NCBI RefSeq assembly: GCF_001304615.2
Contig: NZ_CP032683.1
Coordinates: 372,001 to 436,000, forward strand
DNA from: Methanosarcina flavescens
GTDB lineage: Archaea; Halobacteriota; Methanosarcinia; Methanosarcinales; Methanosarcinaceae
Length of the DNA stretch: 64,000 bases
Reading direction: 5' to 3'
In this document: piece by piece, positions 24,765 through 33,500 of the stretch
Numbering within the stretch: position 1 is the first letter of the stretch
Layout: the number at the start of each line of letters is the position of its first letter
Made by a program: the position numbers and the translations under genes
Notes under the pieces: generated by a model
Databases searched by the model: none
What the model was told of the DNA's origin: nothing
What the model saw: only the letters and a program-made list of their open reading frames with translations

Positions 24765-25925
24765 TCATCTCCGAGTTTTCCTCAAAAAGACCGACACCAG
24801 AATAAGTCCTATAATTCCCGCAACTGAAGGAAACCCGGGAATTCCATCTTTATCATTCTCACCCGGGGTTACTGTCCTGTTGTCGGTATTATTTATCTGA
24901 CTTACATTTGAAACCGTTGAAAGGTCGGATTCGATTATAGTTTCCCTGCGCTCAATAATGTCACCATCGTTTCCCAGAAGCTCGATCTCAAGCCTGTAGA
25001 CTCCTTCCGGAAGCCTCTTATTCCAGGCAACCTCAACAGTTTCATCGTCATTGTTCAGGAGCACAGGAACCCTTGTTCGGACAGATTCTATCAGCCCTGA
25101 GGTTCTATCTCCTGAATTTTCAGCCAGTCCATATACAGAAAATATTAGATCTCCCTCAAAGGGCACCTGGGAGCGCCCAAAAACCGTTGCACTGGCTCCG
25201 GTTTCATCTTCGTAGATATCGGTAATCTCAGCATCGTCCCTAGCAGTAAACCTTTCGCTTGAACTTATAAATTCCCTTTGAGGAGAATATGTCTGAATTT
25301 TGACCCGGCCTACATATTCCTTATTGTTCTCAAGAAGTGTACCCCAGGGAGTGGAAAAGACATCTGGGGCGCTGGTAAGGGATAATTTTTCGGACTTTGT
25401 GGAGTAAACAACGTCCGAGCCGCTTATAAGCATGTATTCGATGTCAAAAAGTGAGGCTTCTTTTGGGGAAAGTGCAACACTTATTCCCTGGGAATTAGGG
25501 ACCAGATCATTGACCTGTAGCTTTGGAGCAGAACTGCTGCCGTAAGCAAAGTTATATTCCATCTCTGAAACAACCTGCCTCCCGTCAAGAAGCCGGGCCT
25601 TTGCTATATAAGCTCCGCGTTCAGGATTGCTGACGCTCCAGAAACCAACCTTTGTAACTTCAACACCCGCAGGAAAACTGCCAAGTAAAAGCACCTGTCT
25701 GTCAAGCGTTCTCTCACGCATCCTTTCGGAACTTACAAGGAGTACCTCAAGACTAAGGTTTTCTTCGGGCTGGGTCGAATAAAGAGTAACATCAAAGGAT
25801 TCAATATCACTATAAAGTTCGGTTATGTGAACCGTATTATTTTCTCCGGAAGGAGAAACGTCTGCTGCAAATGCTGGAGTGGTGGAAAGGATAGATAAAA
25901 CAAATAAAAAAAACACGGCTTTCAT
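24765..25925 (-). CDS. Secreted surface protein with PGF-CTERM-type sorting signal
   Basis: A 386-residue exported protein. The N-terminus MKAVFFLFVLSILSTTPAFA is a clear signal peptide with cleavage after AFA. The mature part is beta-rich, with repeated extracellular-domain character. The C-terminus has DKDGIPGFPSVAGIIGLILV followed by FLRKTRR: a PGF motif, a membrane helix and a basic tail, the arrangement processed by archaeosortase. A Thr/Asn-rich stretch just before it provides N-glycosylation sequons (NVS, NNT, NRT). The frame begins at TTG 25946, but ATG 25925 directly starts the signal peptide. It is upstream of and on the same strand as the FtsX-type permease and may work with it. 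Confidence 0.85.
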   Translation of the reverse strand: MKAVFFLFVLSILSTTPAFAADVSPSGENNTVHITELYSDIESFDVTLYSTQPEENLSLEVLLVSSERMRERTLDRQVLLLGSFPAGVEVTKVGFWSVSNPERGAYIAKARLLDGRQVVSEMEYNFAYGSSSAPKLQVNDLVPNSQGISVALSPKEASLFDIEYMLISGSDVVYSTKSEKLSLTSAPDVFSTPWGTLLENNKEYVGRVKIQTYSPQREFISSSERFTARDDAEITDIYEDETGASATVFGRSQVPFEGDLIFSVYGLAENSGDRTSGLIESVRTRVPVLLNNDDETVEVAWNKRLPEGVYRLEIELLGNDGDIIERRETIIESDLSTVSNVSQINNTDNRTVTPGENDKDGIPGFPSVAGIIGLILVSVFLRKTRR

Positions 25926-25946
25926 TGTCTTTTTTCCCCGATTCAA

Positions 25947-26329
25947 TTGTCAGAAAGATTGTTTTGATGTTATTTAAAAGAAATGTAACTTGAGGAAAGA
26001 TAGTTTTTTGGTTTAGAGAAAAACATAAGCCGATCAGGGATGGAAAATGGGAAAGGACGCACTAGGTTAAAGGCAAAAAATAAGAAAACAAACCTCAGAA
26101 GATAAATACCTGAAATCAGTCAGTTTTTAAAGTAAATAAACAAAACCTGTAGTGAATCCGAAAGTATTTATTCTTTAGTTGAGGTATATGAGGAGGAATA
26201 TTAAAAATAAACAAGTTTACTTGATTTGCATCCTCAGGAGAAAACAATCGCCAACTTATTAGAATTACAAACGTAAGTATAAAAATAAGTTTTAAAAATA
26301 GGGTTTTCGAGCAAAAGGTGTGGTAAAAA
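25947..26329. other. Divergent intergenic region upstream of cobQ
   Basis: No gene is seen. The region is AT-rich and holds divergent promoters; a candidate TATA motif for cobQ is AAAAATAAGTTTTAAAAATA near 26279-26299. The cobQ ATG follows AAAAGGTG. Confidence 0.4.
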
Positions 26330-27787
26330 ATGGAAAAGAAAAGTGTCTTGATCCTGGGAACCGCCTCCCACGTTGGGAAAAGTTCAGTCGTGACTGCCAT
26401 ATGCAGGATCCTGTCGAGAGAGTACAGGGTTGCCCCTTTCAAGGCTCAGAACATGAGCCTGAATTCCTGGATCACAAAGGATGGAAAGGAAATCGGAATT
26501 GCCCAGGCAATCCAGGCAAAAGCCGCAGGTACCGAACCCACTGCCGATATGAACCCTGTTCTTCTCAAACCCAAAGGAGACTGCGTTTCCCAGATAATCC
26601 TTCTGGGAGAGCCTTATGCTGACAGGAGTGCAGGTCAGTATTACGATTCCATTGCAGAGATGAATGAAGTTCTCGCAGGAGCTCTCGAAAGACTTTACAA
26701 GGAACATGATATTATTGTTATGGAAGGGGCTGGGGGAGCTGCAGAGATTAACCTTTATGAGAGGGATATCGTGAATATTGGCACTGCAAGGCTTACGCAG
26801 GCTCCTATAATCCTTGTTGGGGATATAGAAAGAGGAGGCGTTTTTGCAAGCCTTTACGGCACAGTTGAACTTCTTCCTGAGGATGTACGGAAAAATGTCA
26901 GGGGTTTTATTATCAATAAATTCAGAGGCGACCTGGAAATCCTGAAACCAGGTCTCAAGCAGCTTGAAGAAAAGACAGGCATCCCTGTACTTGGAGTCCT
27001 TCCTTTTTTCAAGTTCAATATTCCCTCGGAAGATTCGGTCTCGATTGAGGATAAAGAAGAAACAAAAAACGAAAAACCGATAGAAATCGCAGTTATCCGC
27101 CTTCCCAGGATTTCGAATTTTACGGACTTCGAACCCTTGGAAAGGTTTGCTAAAGTTCGCTACGTGGAGATTGATGAAGATCTCGGAAACCCGGACGCAA
27201 TCATGATCCCGGGCACAAAGAATACAGTTAATGACCTGCTCGACCTTAAAGCAAGTGGTATGGCTGAAAAAATTCAAGCCTTCAAGGGAAGAATCCCGAT
27301 TTTCGGAATCTGTGGCGGCTACCAGATGCTTGGCAAGATAATTTACGATTCCGGAGTCGAAAACGGAGTTGAAGCGCAATTTGAAGGTCTTGGACTTCTG
27401 GATATAAGGACAAGATTCGGAGAATACAAAAAGCGAACGGTCCAGGTTACAAAGAAAGTGAATGCTTATGGCCCCATACTGGCTCCTATAGACGGCGAGG
27501 AGATCAAAGGATATGAGATCCATATGGGAATAACCGACTCCTACCGCAATGTCTTCGGGGATGATGGTGCAATTGACGAAGCCGGTCTGGTAATTGGCAC
27601 CTATCTGCACGGGCTCTTTGACAACAAAAATATAAGAGATGCACTTATGAGATACCTCTATGAGAAAAAAGGGCTTGAGTACAGGCCTGATAATGCCATG
27701 ACCGAAAACGACGCCTACGAAGAACTCGCAAATGTAGTCGAGCAGAATCTTGAAATGGAAAAAATCTACGAGATAATCGGAATCTAA
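26330..27787 (+). CDS. cobQ: Cobyric acid synthase CobQ/CbiP
   Basis: A 485-residue glutamine-dependent amidotransferase that amidates four carboxylates of adenosyl-cobyrinate a,c-diamide in cobamide biosynthesis, needed for methanogen corrinoid methyltransferases. The N-terminal dethiobiotin-synthase-like ATPase has the P-loop ILGTASHVGKSSVV (residues 7-20) and AGGAAEINL. The C-terminal class I glutaminase-like domain carries the nucleophile in IFGICGGYQML near residue 332 and the His motif YLHGLFDN. The length matches the family. There is no neighbouring cobamide gene, and no cobalamin riboswitch was recognised upstream. Confidence 0.95.
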   Translation: MEKKSVLILGTASHVGKSSVVTAICRILSREYRVAPFKAQNMSLNSWITKDGKEIGIAQAIQAKAAGTEPTADMNPVLLKPKGDCVSQIILLGEPYADRSAGQYYDSIAEMNEVLAGALERLYKEHDIIVMEGAGGAAEINLYERDIVNIGTARLTQAPIILVGDIERGGVFASLYGTVELLPEDVRKNVRGFIINKFRGDLEILKPGLKQLEEKTGIPVLGVLPFFKFNIPSEDSVSIEDKEETKNEKPIEIAVIRLPRISNFTDFEPLERFAKVRYVEIDEDLGNPDAIMIPGTKNTVNDLLDLKASGMAEKIQAFKGRIPIFGICGGYQMLGKIIYDSGVENGVEAQFEGLGLLDIRTRFGEYKKRTVQVTKKVNAYGPILAPIDGEEIKGYEIHMGITDSYRNVFGDDGAIDEAGLVIGTYLHGLFDNKNIRDALMRYLYEKKGLEYRPDNAMTENDAYEELANVVEQNLEMEKIYEIIGI

Positions 27788-27888
27788 AAAAGGTTTTTAC
27801 AGTGTGTACGCATTGTATAAATATAAAATATAACAATAATCAGGATCTACCAGATAGAAAAACCTGATAAAGCTTATTTTAGAAAAGG

Positions 27889-28000
27889 ATTGAGCGGTTT
27901 CAGGAGAGTATTGGGAATAGTTGGAACAAAAAAATTATATAATCGGGGAATAGGTACAGTGTTCGCGGAGGGTATGACCGGCCTCTGGAAACCGCTCAAT
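27889..28000. ncRNA. 112-bp long-stem hairpin, candidate non-coding RNA or small mobile element
   Basis: ATTGAGCGGTTTC (27889-27901) and GAAACCGCTCAAT (27988-28000) are perfect 13-bp inverted arms. Just inside, AGAG (27905-27908) can pair with CTCT (27983-27986), extending the stem with a bulge. The interior contains a TATA-like ATTATATAAT followed about 25 bases later by a GC-rich stretch (TTCGCGGAGGGTATGACCGG). It could be a folded RNA or the remnant of a MITE with 13-bp terminal repeats; I see no obvious target-site duplication. Confidence 0.45.
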
Positions 28001-28117
28001 AATAAGTGATCTATTGCTAGTTATTTATATATTGTGAATTTGTTCGATTATAATTTCAAATTTTAACATTTATGTTAAAATCCCCCGAAATCTCCTGACC
28101 AGAAAGATACATAATCC

Positions 28118-28159
28118 GTTGACCTGAAACCGCTGACCTGAAACCGCTGACCTGAAACC
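28118..28159. repeat. 14-bp tandem repeat, three copies
   Basis: The unit GCTGACCTGAAACC (first copy GTTGACCTGAAACC) is repeated three times in a row. It is followed by two direct copies of GCGCCGG. Confidence 0.9.
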
Positions 28160-28340
28160 GTTGCGCCGGTTTATCGCGCCGGAGAGGATTTGGGGATAAG
28201 GTTCTCAAATCCAAAAACCATATCATTTTTGATCAAATTTTTCTTAAAAACTTATAGGATTTGGGAGAAAATAAGTAAAGTTTCTATCACATAAATAAGC
28301 CCTAAGCCCTCTTGAGCGAACGAAGTGAGCGAAAAGGGCA

Positions 28341-28440
28341 GCGTGCTCCCGAAGCGCAATTCGGGGCGTGCTCCCGAGGCGCAATTCGGGGCGTGCTCCC
28401 GAGGCGCAATTCGGGGCGTGCTCCCGAGGCGCAATTCGGG
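28341..28440. repeat. 25-bp tandem array of four hairpin units
   Basis: The unit GCGTGCTCCCGAGGCGCAATTCGGG occurs four times in perfect register (28341, 28366, 28391, 28416); the first differs at one base (CCCGAAGC). Each unit contains a 6-bp stem CCCGAA/TTCGGG (one G-T pair in the later copies) with a GCGCAA loop. It is much more GC-rich than its surroundings and lies 18 bases from the stop of the alanine dehydrogenase gene. Confidence 0.95.
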
Positions 28441-28458
28441 CGAGACGGAACTCGGGTT

Positions 28459-29439
28459 TTAGAACATCTTGACCTTCATGCCGAGTCCATTACTGACAGC
28501 CCTCTCATAAACAAGGTGCGCGCTTGCAACATCCTGAATGGCAAGACCTGTTGAGTCAAAAATAGTAATTTCCTCTTCACTTGTCCTGCCTGGCTTCAGG
28601 CCGACAATCACCTCGCCAAGCTGGGCATGAATATCATTTTCCGAAATGTAGTGTTTTGAGAGAGGGACATTTACTTCTCCTGAATGGAGGGCTTGGACCA
28701 TATCGTCCACAATAATCTTGGACCGAATTAAAAGTTCGGGGTCAAGTTCTTCTTTTCCTATAGCATCGGCGCCTATTGCGTTTATGTGAGTGCCTTCTTT
28801 GATCCACTGAGCCTTTACTATAGGTTTCCGAGTAGGAGTAGCCGTGACGAGAATATCACAATCACAGACCTTCTCAATGCTATCTTCATAATGGATTTCA
28901 CAGGGGGTGATGCCTGCCATTTCCCGGATAAGCTGCTCAGAACTTTCTTTTGTCCTGGAGGTAACTCTCACAAGTCCGGGCTCAAAAATCTCACAGAGAG
29001 CTTCGAGCTGGGTTTTTGCCTGGTTTCCGGCTCCTACCAGGCCTATGACCTTTGAGTCTTTTCTTGCAAGGTATTTTGCGGCTATCCCGCCTGCAGCTCC
29101 GGTCCGGACATCGGTCAGGTAGGTTCCGTCCATAACTGCTATAGGAGCACCTGTTTCCGGGGAAATGAGGACAATAAGCGCCATTACTGTGGGGAGTCCA
29201 CGAGCAGGGTTTCCAGGGTGGACGTTTACAATTTTCACGCCAGTAATATTCTCTTCCTCAAGATACGCGGGCATTGTACGCAGGTCTCCGTTATAGGCCG
29301 TATAATAGAGATACGATTTGGGAGGCATCTGGACTCTTCCAAACCCATGCTGCCTGAAAGCCTGTTCCACGACCTGCATAACAGAACTCATATCCATAAC
29401 ACTTTTTACTTCTTCTTGAGCCAGCCATAAGACATCCAT
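28459..29439 (-). CDS. ala: Alanine dehydrogenase / ornithine cyclodeaminase family
   Basis: A 326-residue NAD-dependent enzyme of the ornithine cyclodeaminase/mu-crystallin superfamily; archaeal members of this type are alanine dehydrogenases that interconvert alanine and pyruvate plus ammonia. The N-terminal region has MPPKSYLYY and the substrate-binding segment TGVKIVNVHPGNPARGLPTV. The Rossmann NAD motif GLVGAGNQAKTQLEAL is near residues 134-149, preceded by LTDVRTGAAGGIAAKYLAR. The C-terminal IFDSTGLAIQDVASA is conserved in the superfamily. The substrate (alanine or another amino acid) is inferred. The ATG is preceded by GGAGGGTT. It is divergent from the DUF434 gene. Confidence 0.85.
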   Translation of the reverse strand: MDVLWLAQEEVKSVMDMSSVMQVVEQAFRQHGFGRVQMPPKSYLYYTAYNGDLRTMPAYLEEENITGVKIVNVHPGNPARGLPTVMALIVLISPETGAPIAVMDGTYLTDVRTGAAGGIAAKYLARKDSKVIGLVGAGNQAKTQLEALCEIFEPGLVRVTSRTKESSEQLIREMAGITPCEIHYEDSIEKVCDCDILVTATPTRKPIVKAQWIKEGTHINAIGADAIGKEELDPELLIRSKIIVDDMVQALHSGEVNVPLSKHYISENDIHAQLGEVIVGLKPGRTSEEEITIFDSTGLAIQDVASAHLVYERAVSNGLGMKVKMF

Positions 29440-29563
29440 AGTATAACCCTCCAGCCTGAACCGTGAGCTGGCTCACAGCTGAAAACCAAGATAAAATTGA
29501 ACAGAACCGAAACAAAAACCTAAGATACAAACCTACGGCCTGAGACCACACATTATCATTTTT

Positions 29564-29586
29564 ATTTGCGCAAATATGTATATATA
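29564..29586. promoter_or_regulatory. Palindromic operator-like site in the divergent promoter
   Basis: ATTTGCGCAAAT (29564-29575) is a perfect 12-bp palindrome placed next to TATATATA (29579-29586) in the divergent region between the alanine dehydrogenase and DUF434 genes. Its position beside the TATA box fits a dimeric repressor or activator site. A related TTGCGCAA is found upstream of iscS (37971-37978). Confidence 0.45.
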
Positions 29587-29640
29587 ACATATATCTTCAC
29601 TCATTTAAAGAACTCCCTTCCTAAAAGGAGACAACCGTTA

Positions 29641-30366
29641 ATGAGAGATATGCATGAAAGTTCAGCTGATTTTTCAGGTTCCTGTATGAAAGAGGAAGTG
29701 CTCAAAGGAAAATTGCTCAGGCCTGCGCGGGATATCAGGAGCATACTCAGGTGGGGTTATCCCAAGTTTTCGACTATCCGATTTGTGGCTGACCATTTTC
29801 AGCTCAGCTTGGAAGAAAGGCATATTCTCACAAGGGTAATTATGCCCCCTGACAGGATCGTCTCCAGGATCAGCAAGAGAATCGACTGCTCAGGCATAAA
29901 AGATAGAAAACTTCTCCTTGACGGGTACAATGTTCTCCTTAGTGTGGACAGCCTGCTAAAAAAAGAACCCATGTGGTTCTGCGATGACGGGTATATAAGA
30001 GACACCAGATACTATTTCAGCAAGGCAAAACAGGCTGAAGATATCGAAGAAGCCCTTGATGTAGTCCTGGGATTTCTTTCCGAAACCAGCCCAGAATCAG
30101 TTTTTTTTCTTTTTGACGCCCAGATAAGTCGCAGCGGGGAACTTGCAGGTTTCACCCGCCATAAATTGAAAGAATATAAAATTTCAGGCGAGGCAAAGAC
30201 CTCAAAAATCGCGGATTTTGAGCTTAAAACCGAAGGAGGAAATCCAGAAAGAAATGTGATTGTGGCAACTTCCGATGGAATTATCATAGATTCGGTCAAA
30301 GAGGTGCTGGATATTCCTGCCTGCCTGATGGAAAAAATGAGAATTGAACCGGTCAGGCTGTATTGA
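29641..30366 (+). CDS. DUF434 domain protein
   Basis: A 241-residue soluble protein resembling the DUF434/DUF5616 pair found in methanogens. Visible conserved segments are RPARDIRSILRWGYPKFSTI, RFVADHFQLS and LLLDGYNVLLSVDSLL; the latter, with an Asp at a strand end, together with VFFLFDAQISRSGEL and VIVATSDGIIID resembles a PIN/NYN-like nuclease fold with acidic residues at strand ends. That nuclease reading is my inference from pattern only. The ATG at 29641 follows AAAAGGAG; upstream in-frame ATG 29566 would add 25 atypical residues. It is convergent with the next TPR gene, with four bases between the stops. Confidence 0.8.
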   Translation: MRDMHESSADFSGSCMKEEVLKGKLLRPARDIRSILRWGYPKFSTIRFVADHFQLSLEERHILTRVIMPPDRIVSRISKRIDCSGIKDRKLLLDGYNVLLSVDSLLKKEPMWFCDDGYIRDTRYYFSKAKQAEDIEEALDVVLGFLSETSPESVFFLFDAQISRSGELAGFTRHKLKEYKISGEAKTSKIADFELKTEGGNPERNVIVATSDGIIIDSVKEVLDIPACLMEKMRIEPVRLY

Positions 30367-30370
30367 TCGG

Positions 30371-31423
30371 TTACCAGGCACTTCGTTTAAACAACTCAGC
30401 CTGCCTGTAAATTTCTTCGGCATCTGCGTACTGCCCTTTCTCTTTTAGCAAATCCGCGTACCCACGAAGGGTTCCGAGATGTCCGGGGTCAAGCTCAAGG
30501 GCTTTTTTATACTGGACTTCGGCTTCGTGCCTGTGCCCAAACCTCGCAAGTAGCCTGGCGTACTCGCAATGAGCCTCAACATCTTCAGGGTTCAGTTTAA
30601 GAGCATACCTGAAGTGTGCTCTTGCCCCATGAATGAACCCATGTTCTGCAAGCAGACGGGCATAGAAAAGATGAGGGCGCGGATCATCAGGATCGGCTTT
30701 GAGGGCTACTATGTAATGTTTTTCAGCATCAAGGGGTTCCCCATTTTCTTCAAGGAGGCGAGCATAACGGAAATTGGATTCCACATGACCAGGTTCAAGC
30801 TTAAGAGCTTGAGTATAGTGATATCTTGCCTCGGCGCTTTCCCCTCGTTTTGAAAGCAGAATCCCGTACCCACAATGGGCGTTCACATTCTCATTATCAA
30901 GAAGCAGAGCTCTGCTGTACATCTCTTCGGCTTCGTCTGTTTTTTTGAGCCTGTAAAGGAGGCAGCCGTAGTTGCAAAGAGTTTCCACGTGGAAAGGGTT
31001 AAGTTTGAGGGCTTTTTCATACTGAGCCTGTGCAGCTTCAGTTTCCCCCATTCTCGCCAGGACTATCCCGTATCCGCAAAGCGCTTCGACATTTTCAGAA
31101 TTCTCAGAGAGCACTTCTTTGAATTCGCGTACTGCAAGTTCGTCAAATCCCAGCAGAAAAGCCGTTTTTCCCGCCTCCATAAGCGCATCTTCCCGGGTTT
31201 TTCCTGAGAATAGCGAAGCACAGGCTCTGGAAATTACATATTTTTCCCTGTGCATAGATTCTTTGCCAAAAATAGATGAGAGTTTCAGCAGGGTTTCCTG
31301 AGAAAGCGCATGCTCATTTGAGAAGGAAACGACAAACTCAATGACCTCATCCAGGTCACAGTTATCGGCTGCAACGTCTTCAATTACATGAAAAACAAGC
31401 TTGTTTACAGCATCAATCTCCAT
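30371..31423 (-). CDS. TPR-repeat protein, paralog of the gene at 33501
   Basis: A 350-residue protein with an N-terminal helical domain (residues 1-110: MEIDAVNKLVFHVIEDVAAD...) and about seven 34-residue TPR units of the kind VEALCGYGIVLARMGETEAA and VNAHCGYGILLSKRGESAEA. The N-terminal domain and layout are shared with the protein encoded at 33501-34688, so the two are paralogs. The frame runs upstream to 31528 but the ATG at 31423 follows AGGAGG at nine bases, which decides the start. It probably acts as a cytoplasmic scaffold; the partner is unknown. Confidence 0.85.
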   Translation of the reverse strand: MEIDAVNKLVFHVIEDVAADNCDLDEVIEFVVSFSNEHALSQETLLKLSSIFGKESMHREKYVISRACASLFSGKTREDALMEAGKTAFLLGFDELAVREFKEVLSENSENVEALCGYGIVLARMGETEAAQAQYEKALKLNPFHVETLCNYGCLLYRLKKTDEAEEMYSRALLLDNENVNAHCGYGILLSKRGESAEARYHYTQALKLEPGHVESNFRYARLLEENGEPLDAEKHYIVALKADPDDPRPHLFYARLLAEHGFIHGARAHFRYALKLNPEDVEAHCEYARLLARFGHRHEAEVQYKKALELDPGHLGTLRGYADLLKEKGQYADAEEIYRQAELFKRSAW

Positions 31424-31719
31424 GCCTAAAGACCTCCTGAAATTTACCTCTAAAGAGAGTTTATCCGGCAGGATATAAATAGTTGGCTGTATAAGTATAT
31501 TAATAAACAGTGAATGTTTGCTCCTCACAATGTCATAAGGAAATCAAAAACTACAGTTTGAAAAACGAGATACTGGAAAGAAAAGATTAAATGGACTGAT
31601 CCTGCCTGAATCTCGATCTAAATATTTTTTAATTTCCTCATGTCCTGCTTACACAAACTGGCTGTATCCTGATGCTCTGCCCTTCTTCCGGATCCACTCA
31701 GGCAGTTCTTTCCATCTAT

Positions 31720-32109
31720 TTAGACTCTGCTTACATGTAAACTGTAGCGCGTTTCTACGTCATATGTACCTTTAAGTTCTTCTTCGGTCAGAATTCCTTT
31801 ATCAATCAATCTGCTGAGAGTTCTTCTATCGACTGATTCGACTATATCCCAGAGGTCTTTCTTCATGAGGTAGGGTTTTAACCTGTTGATGCGCCAGAGT
31901 TTCCATTCAACCTTCTGCCGCTTGATTTCTACGTTCCCTATTCTCAACACATCAATATCTTTTTCTGTAAGGGTGTTGAGGATACGAGTTCTCAATTCCT
32001 CTCTGCGCTTCTCCAGAATCGAGATTGCAGAGACAATATCATCGTACTCAAGTACAACATCCGCAAGATCCATGTCTTCAGGATCCTGCTCATTAATATC
32101 AAGTTCCAC
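31720..32109 (-). CDS. Hypothetical acidic helical protein
   Basis: A 129-residue protein starting with GTG after GGGGGGCAGAATA. The N-terminal third is acidic (NEQDPEDMDLADVVLEYDDI), then comes a heptad-like helix (ISILEKRREELRTRILNTLT) and a basic C-terminal half with WKLWRINRLKPYLMKKDLWD. The combination resembles phage or plasmid accessory proteins with a coiled coil plus winged-helix-like end, but I do not recognise the family. It is isolated between a TPR gene and the phosphatase. Confidence 0.65.
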   Translation of the reverse strand: MELDINEQDPEDMDLADVVLEYDDIVSAISILEKRREELRTRILNTLTEKDIDVLRIGNVEIKRQKVEWKLWRINRLKPYLMKKDLWDIVESVDRRTLSRLIDKGILTEEELKGTYDVETRYSLHVSRV

Positions 32110-32157
32110 TATTCTGCCCCCCGGTGTGTATTTAGGATAAAAACTTTTATGATTTTG

Positions 32158-32290
32158 TTTAATTGATTGATTCTTTAATTAACTGAATTCTTAACTGAGT
32201 GGATTTTTAATTGAATGAATTTTTGATTAAGTAGGTTTTTGATATCTGGACTTCTAATTGACTGACTTCAAATTGCTTGGATTTTTAAGC
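32158..32290. repeat. Degenerate repeat with unit of about 18 bp
   Basis: Drifting copies of TTAATTGACTGAATTTTT (TTAATTAACTGAATTCTT, TTAATTGAATGAATTTTT, TAATTGACTGACTTC) fill the leader between the hypothetical gene and the phosphatase gene. No gene is seen in it. Confidence 0.6.
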
Positions 32291-32485
32291 TTATTAATAC
32301 TTGATTTTAGACTTTGACATTTATAAGCCTGCCTTTACAAAAGGAAATTGAAAACCTTAGCGTATTGGGCGCTCGAAGAGTTTCTCTTGAGGTTTGGAAA
32401 CGTTTATTGTATAAAAATTCCTTTGGTATATGGAAGAAAAACTCGGATTTGCATCCCTGAGAGGTTCTTGAGTAGAGGTGACCCC

Positions 32486-33292
32486 GTGGTATCAAAAAAG
32501 GTTTTCAGGAAAATTGCCGCAAAAGAAGAGCTGCTTCTCCTTTTACCGGAGATAGACCGCATTTTTGATTCGGAACATGCTGTGTTTAGAATTGATACTG
32601 AACCGGTGATGATCGTAGGGGATATTCACGGGGATTTACAGGCACTGGAATACGTAATAGAAAAAAGGGAAGAAATGAATTGTAAGAACTTTCTTTTTCT
32701 CGGGGATTACGTGGATAGAGGACCTCAGGGTACCGAGGTTCTTATAAGGCTTTTCCGGATGAAGCTTGAAGACCCGGATCATATCTTCCTGTTAAGGGGA
32801 AATCACGAAACTGTGGATATGAACATCTACTATGGTTTTTTAGCGGAGATCGGATTTGATGAGGAATTTCTCCTTAGAGTAAGCCAGACATATGATAAAA
32901 TGCCGATAGCGGCTGTACTATCAGGGCACACATTCTGCGTACATGGAGGGATCAATGGGATAGGCAGCATTAATGATATCAGGAAGGAAAAAGCTTTTCC
33001 CTATCTCTGGAATGATCCTTCGAACCGTCCCGGACTCACCACTTCGAGGAGAGGTTCAACTGTAAAGGAATTCGGGCCTGACATTGTAGATGGATTTTTA
33101 AAGACAAATCATCTGAAAAGAATAGTGAGAGGTCATACAGCCCTTGACAAAGGGTACAGGTGGTGGTTTGACGGAAAACTGCTCTCACTTTTTTCCTGCC
33201 CGGACTATGTCGGACTTGGGAATACAGCAGCTTTTGCCCTGTTTGAAAAAGAGAATATAAAGCTGTTCGTCTTCGGGAATCAGCAGGAATAA
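32486..33292 (+). CDS. Serine/threonine protein phosphatase, PPP family
   Basis: A metallophosphatase of the PP1/PP2A (PPP) family with all signature motifs: GDIHGD (metal ligands), GDYVDRGPQG, RGNHETVDMN, then HTFCVHGGI and RGHTALDKG. It dephosphorylates phospho-Ser/Thr proteins in the cytoplasm. The frame is open from ATG 32348, but GTG 32486 follows GAGGTGA, a perfect anti-SD match, with five bases between; it also places the family start correctly, giving 268 residues. The extra 46 residues from 32348 look unlike the family. The gene is flanked by two paralogous TPR genes (30371 and 33501), an arrangement that suggests, but does not prove, a functional link. Confidence 0.9.
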   Translation: MVSKKVFRKIAAKEELLLLLPEIDRIFDSEHAVFRIDTEPVMIVGDIHGDLQALEYVIEKREEMNCKNFLFLGDYVDRGPQGTEVLIRLFRMKLEDPDHIFLLRGNHETVDMNIYYGFLAEIGFDEEFLLRVSQTYDKMPIAAVLSGHTFCVHGGINGIGSINDIRKEKAFPYLWNDPSNRPGLTTSRRGSTVKEFGPDIVDGFLKTNHLKRIVRGHTALDKGYRWWFDGKLLSLFSCPDYVGLGNTAAFALFEKENIKLFVFGNQQE

Positions 33293-33500
33293 AAGAAAGT
33301 TTACTCTTATTGAACCACTAATTTCCAGAAAAATTCTATCTGTAATGTGTCTTCTGAGAACTCTACTCGGAAATGCCCGAGAATCTCGTTTCATATCCTG
33401 GGATTAATCAAAGTAAAAAAGAAAATGCCGGGTTGGATGCTATTATAGGCAGGATAACAGATTCGAAAAGCCTGATGACATAAAGATCCAGACTTTTATC

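Larger units (their letters stand above)
27788..28458. other. Intergenic region rich in structured and repeated DNA
   Basis: No protein gene is supportable. The region contains the long inverted repeat at 27889-28000, a three-copy 14-bp repeat at 28118-28159 and a four-copy 25-bp palindromic repeat at 28341-28440. The AT-rich 28000-28080 piece separates them. The sequence GAGCGAACGAAGTGAGCG near 28314-28331 is a small palindrome preceding the last array. Confidence 0.6.

Noticed and set aside
23371-25925. Complete ABC exporter operon
   Set aside because: Only the permease and a surface protein are present; no ATPase gene is adjacent in the window.
26384-27610. 408-codon antisense open frame inside cobQ
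   Set aside because: It lies fully opposite the clear cobQ gene and has the Cys/Phe/Ile composition of a shadow.
27945-28000. tRNA gene in the hairpin after cobQ
   Set aside because: No cloverleaf, no acceptor-stem/CCA pattern and no T-loop consensus could be found.
28341-28440. CRISPR array
   Set aside because: The 25-bp units are contiguous with no unique spacers, so it is a tandem repeat, and no cas genes are present in the window.
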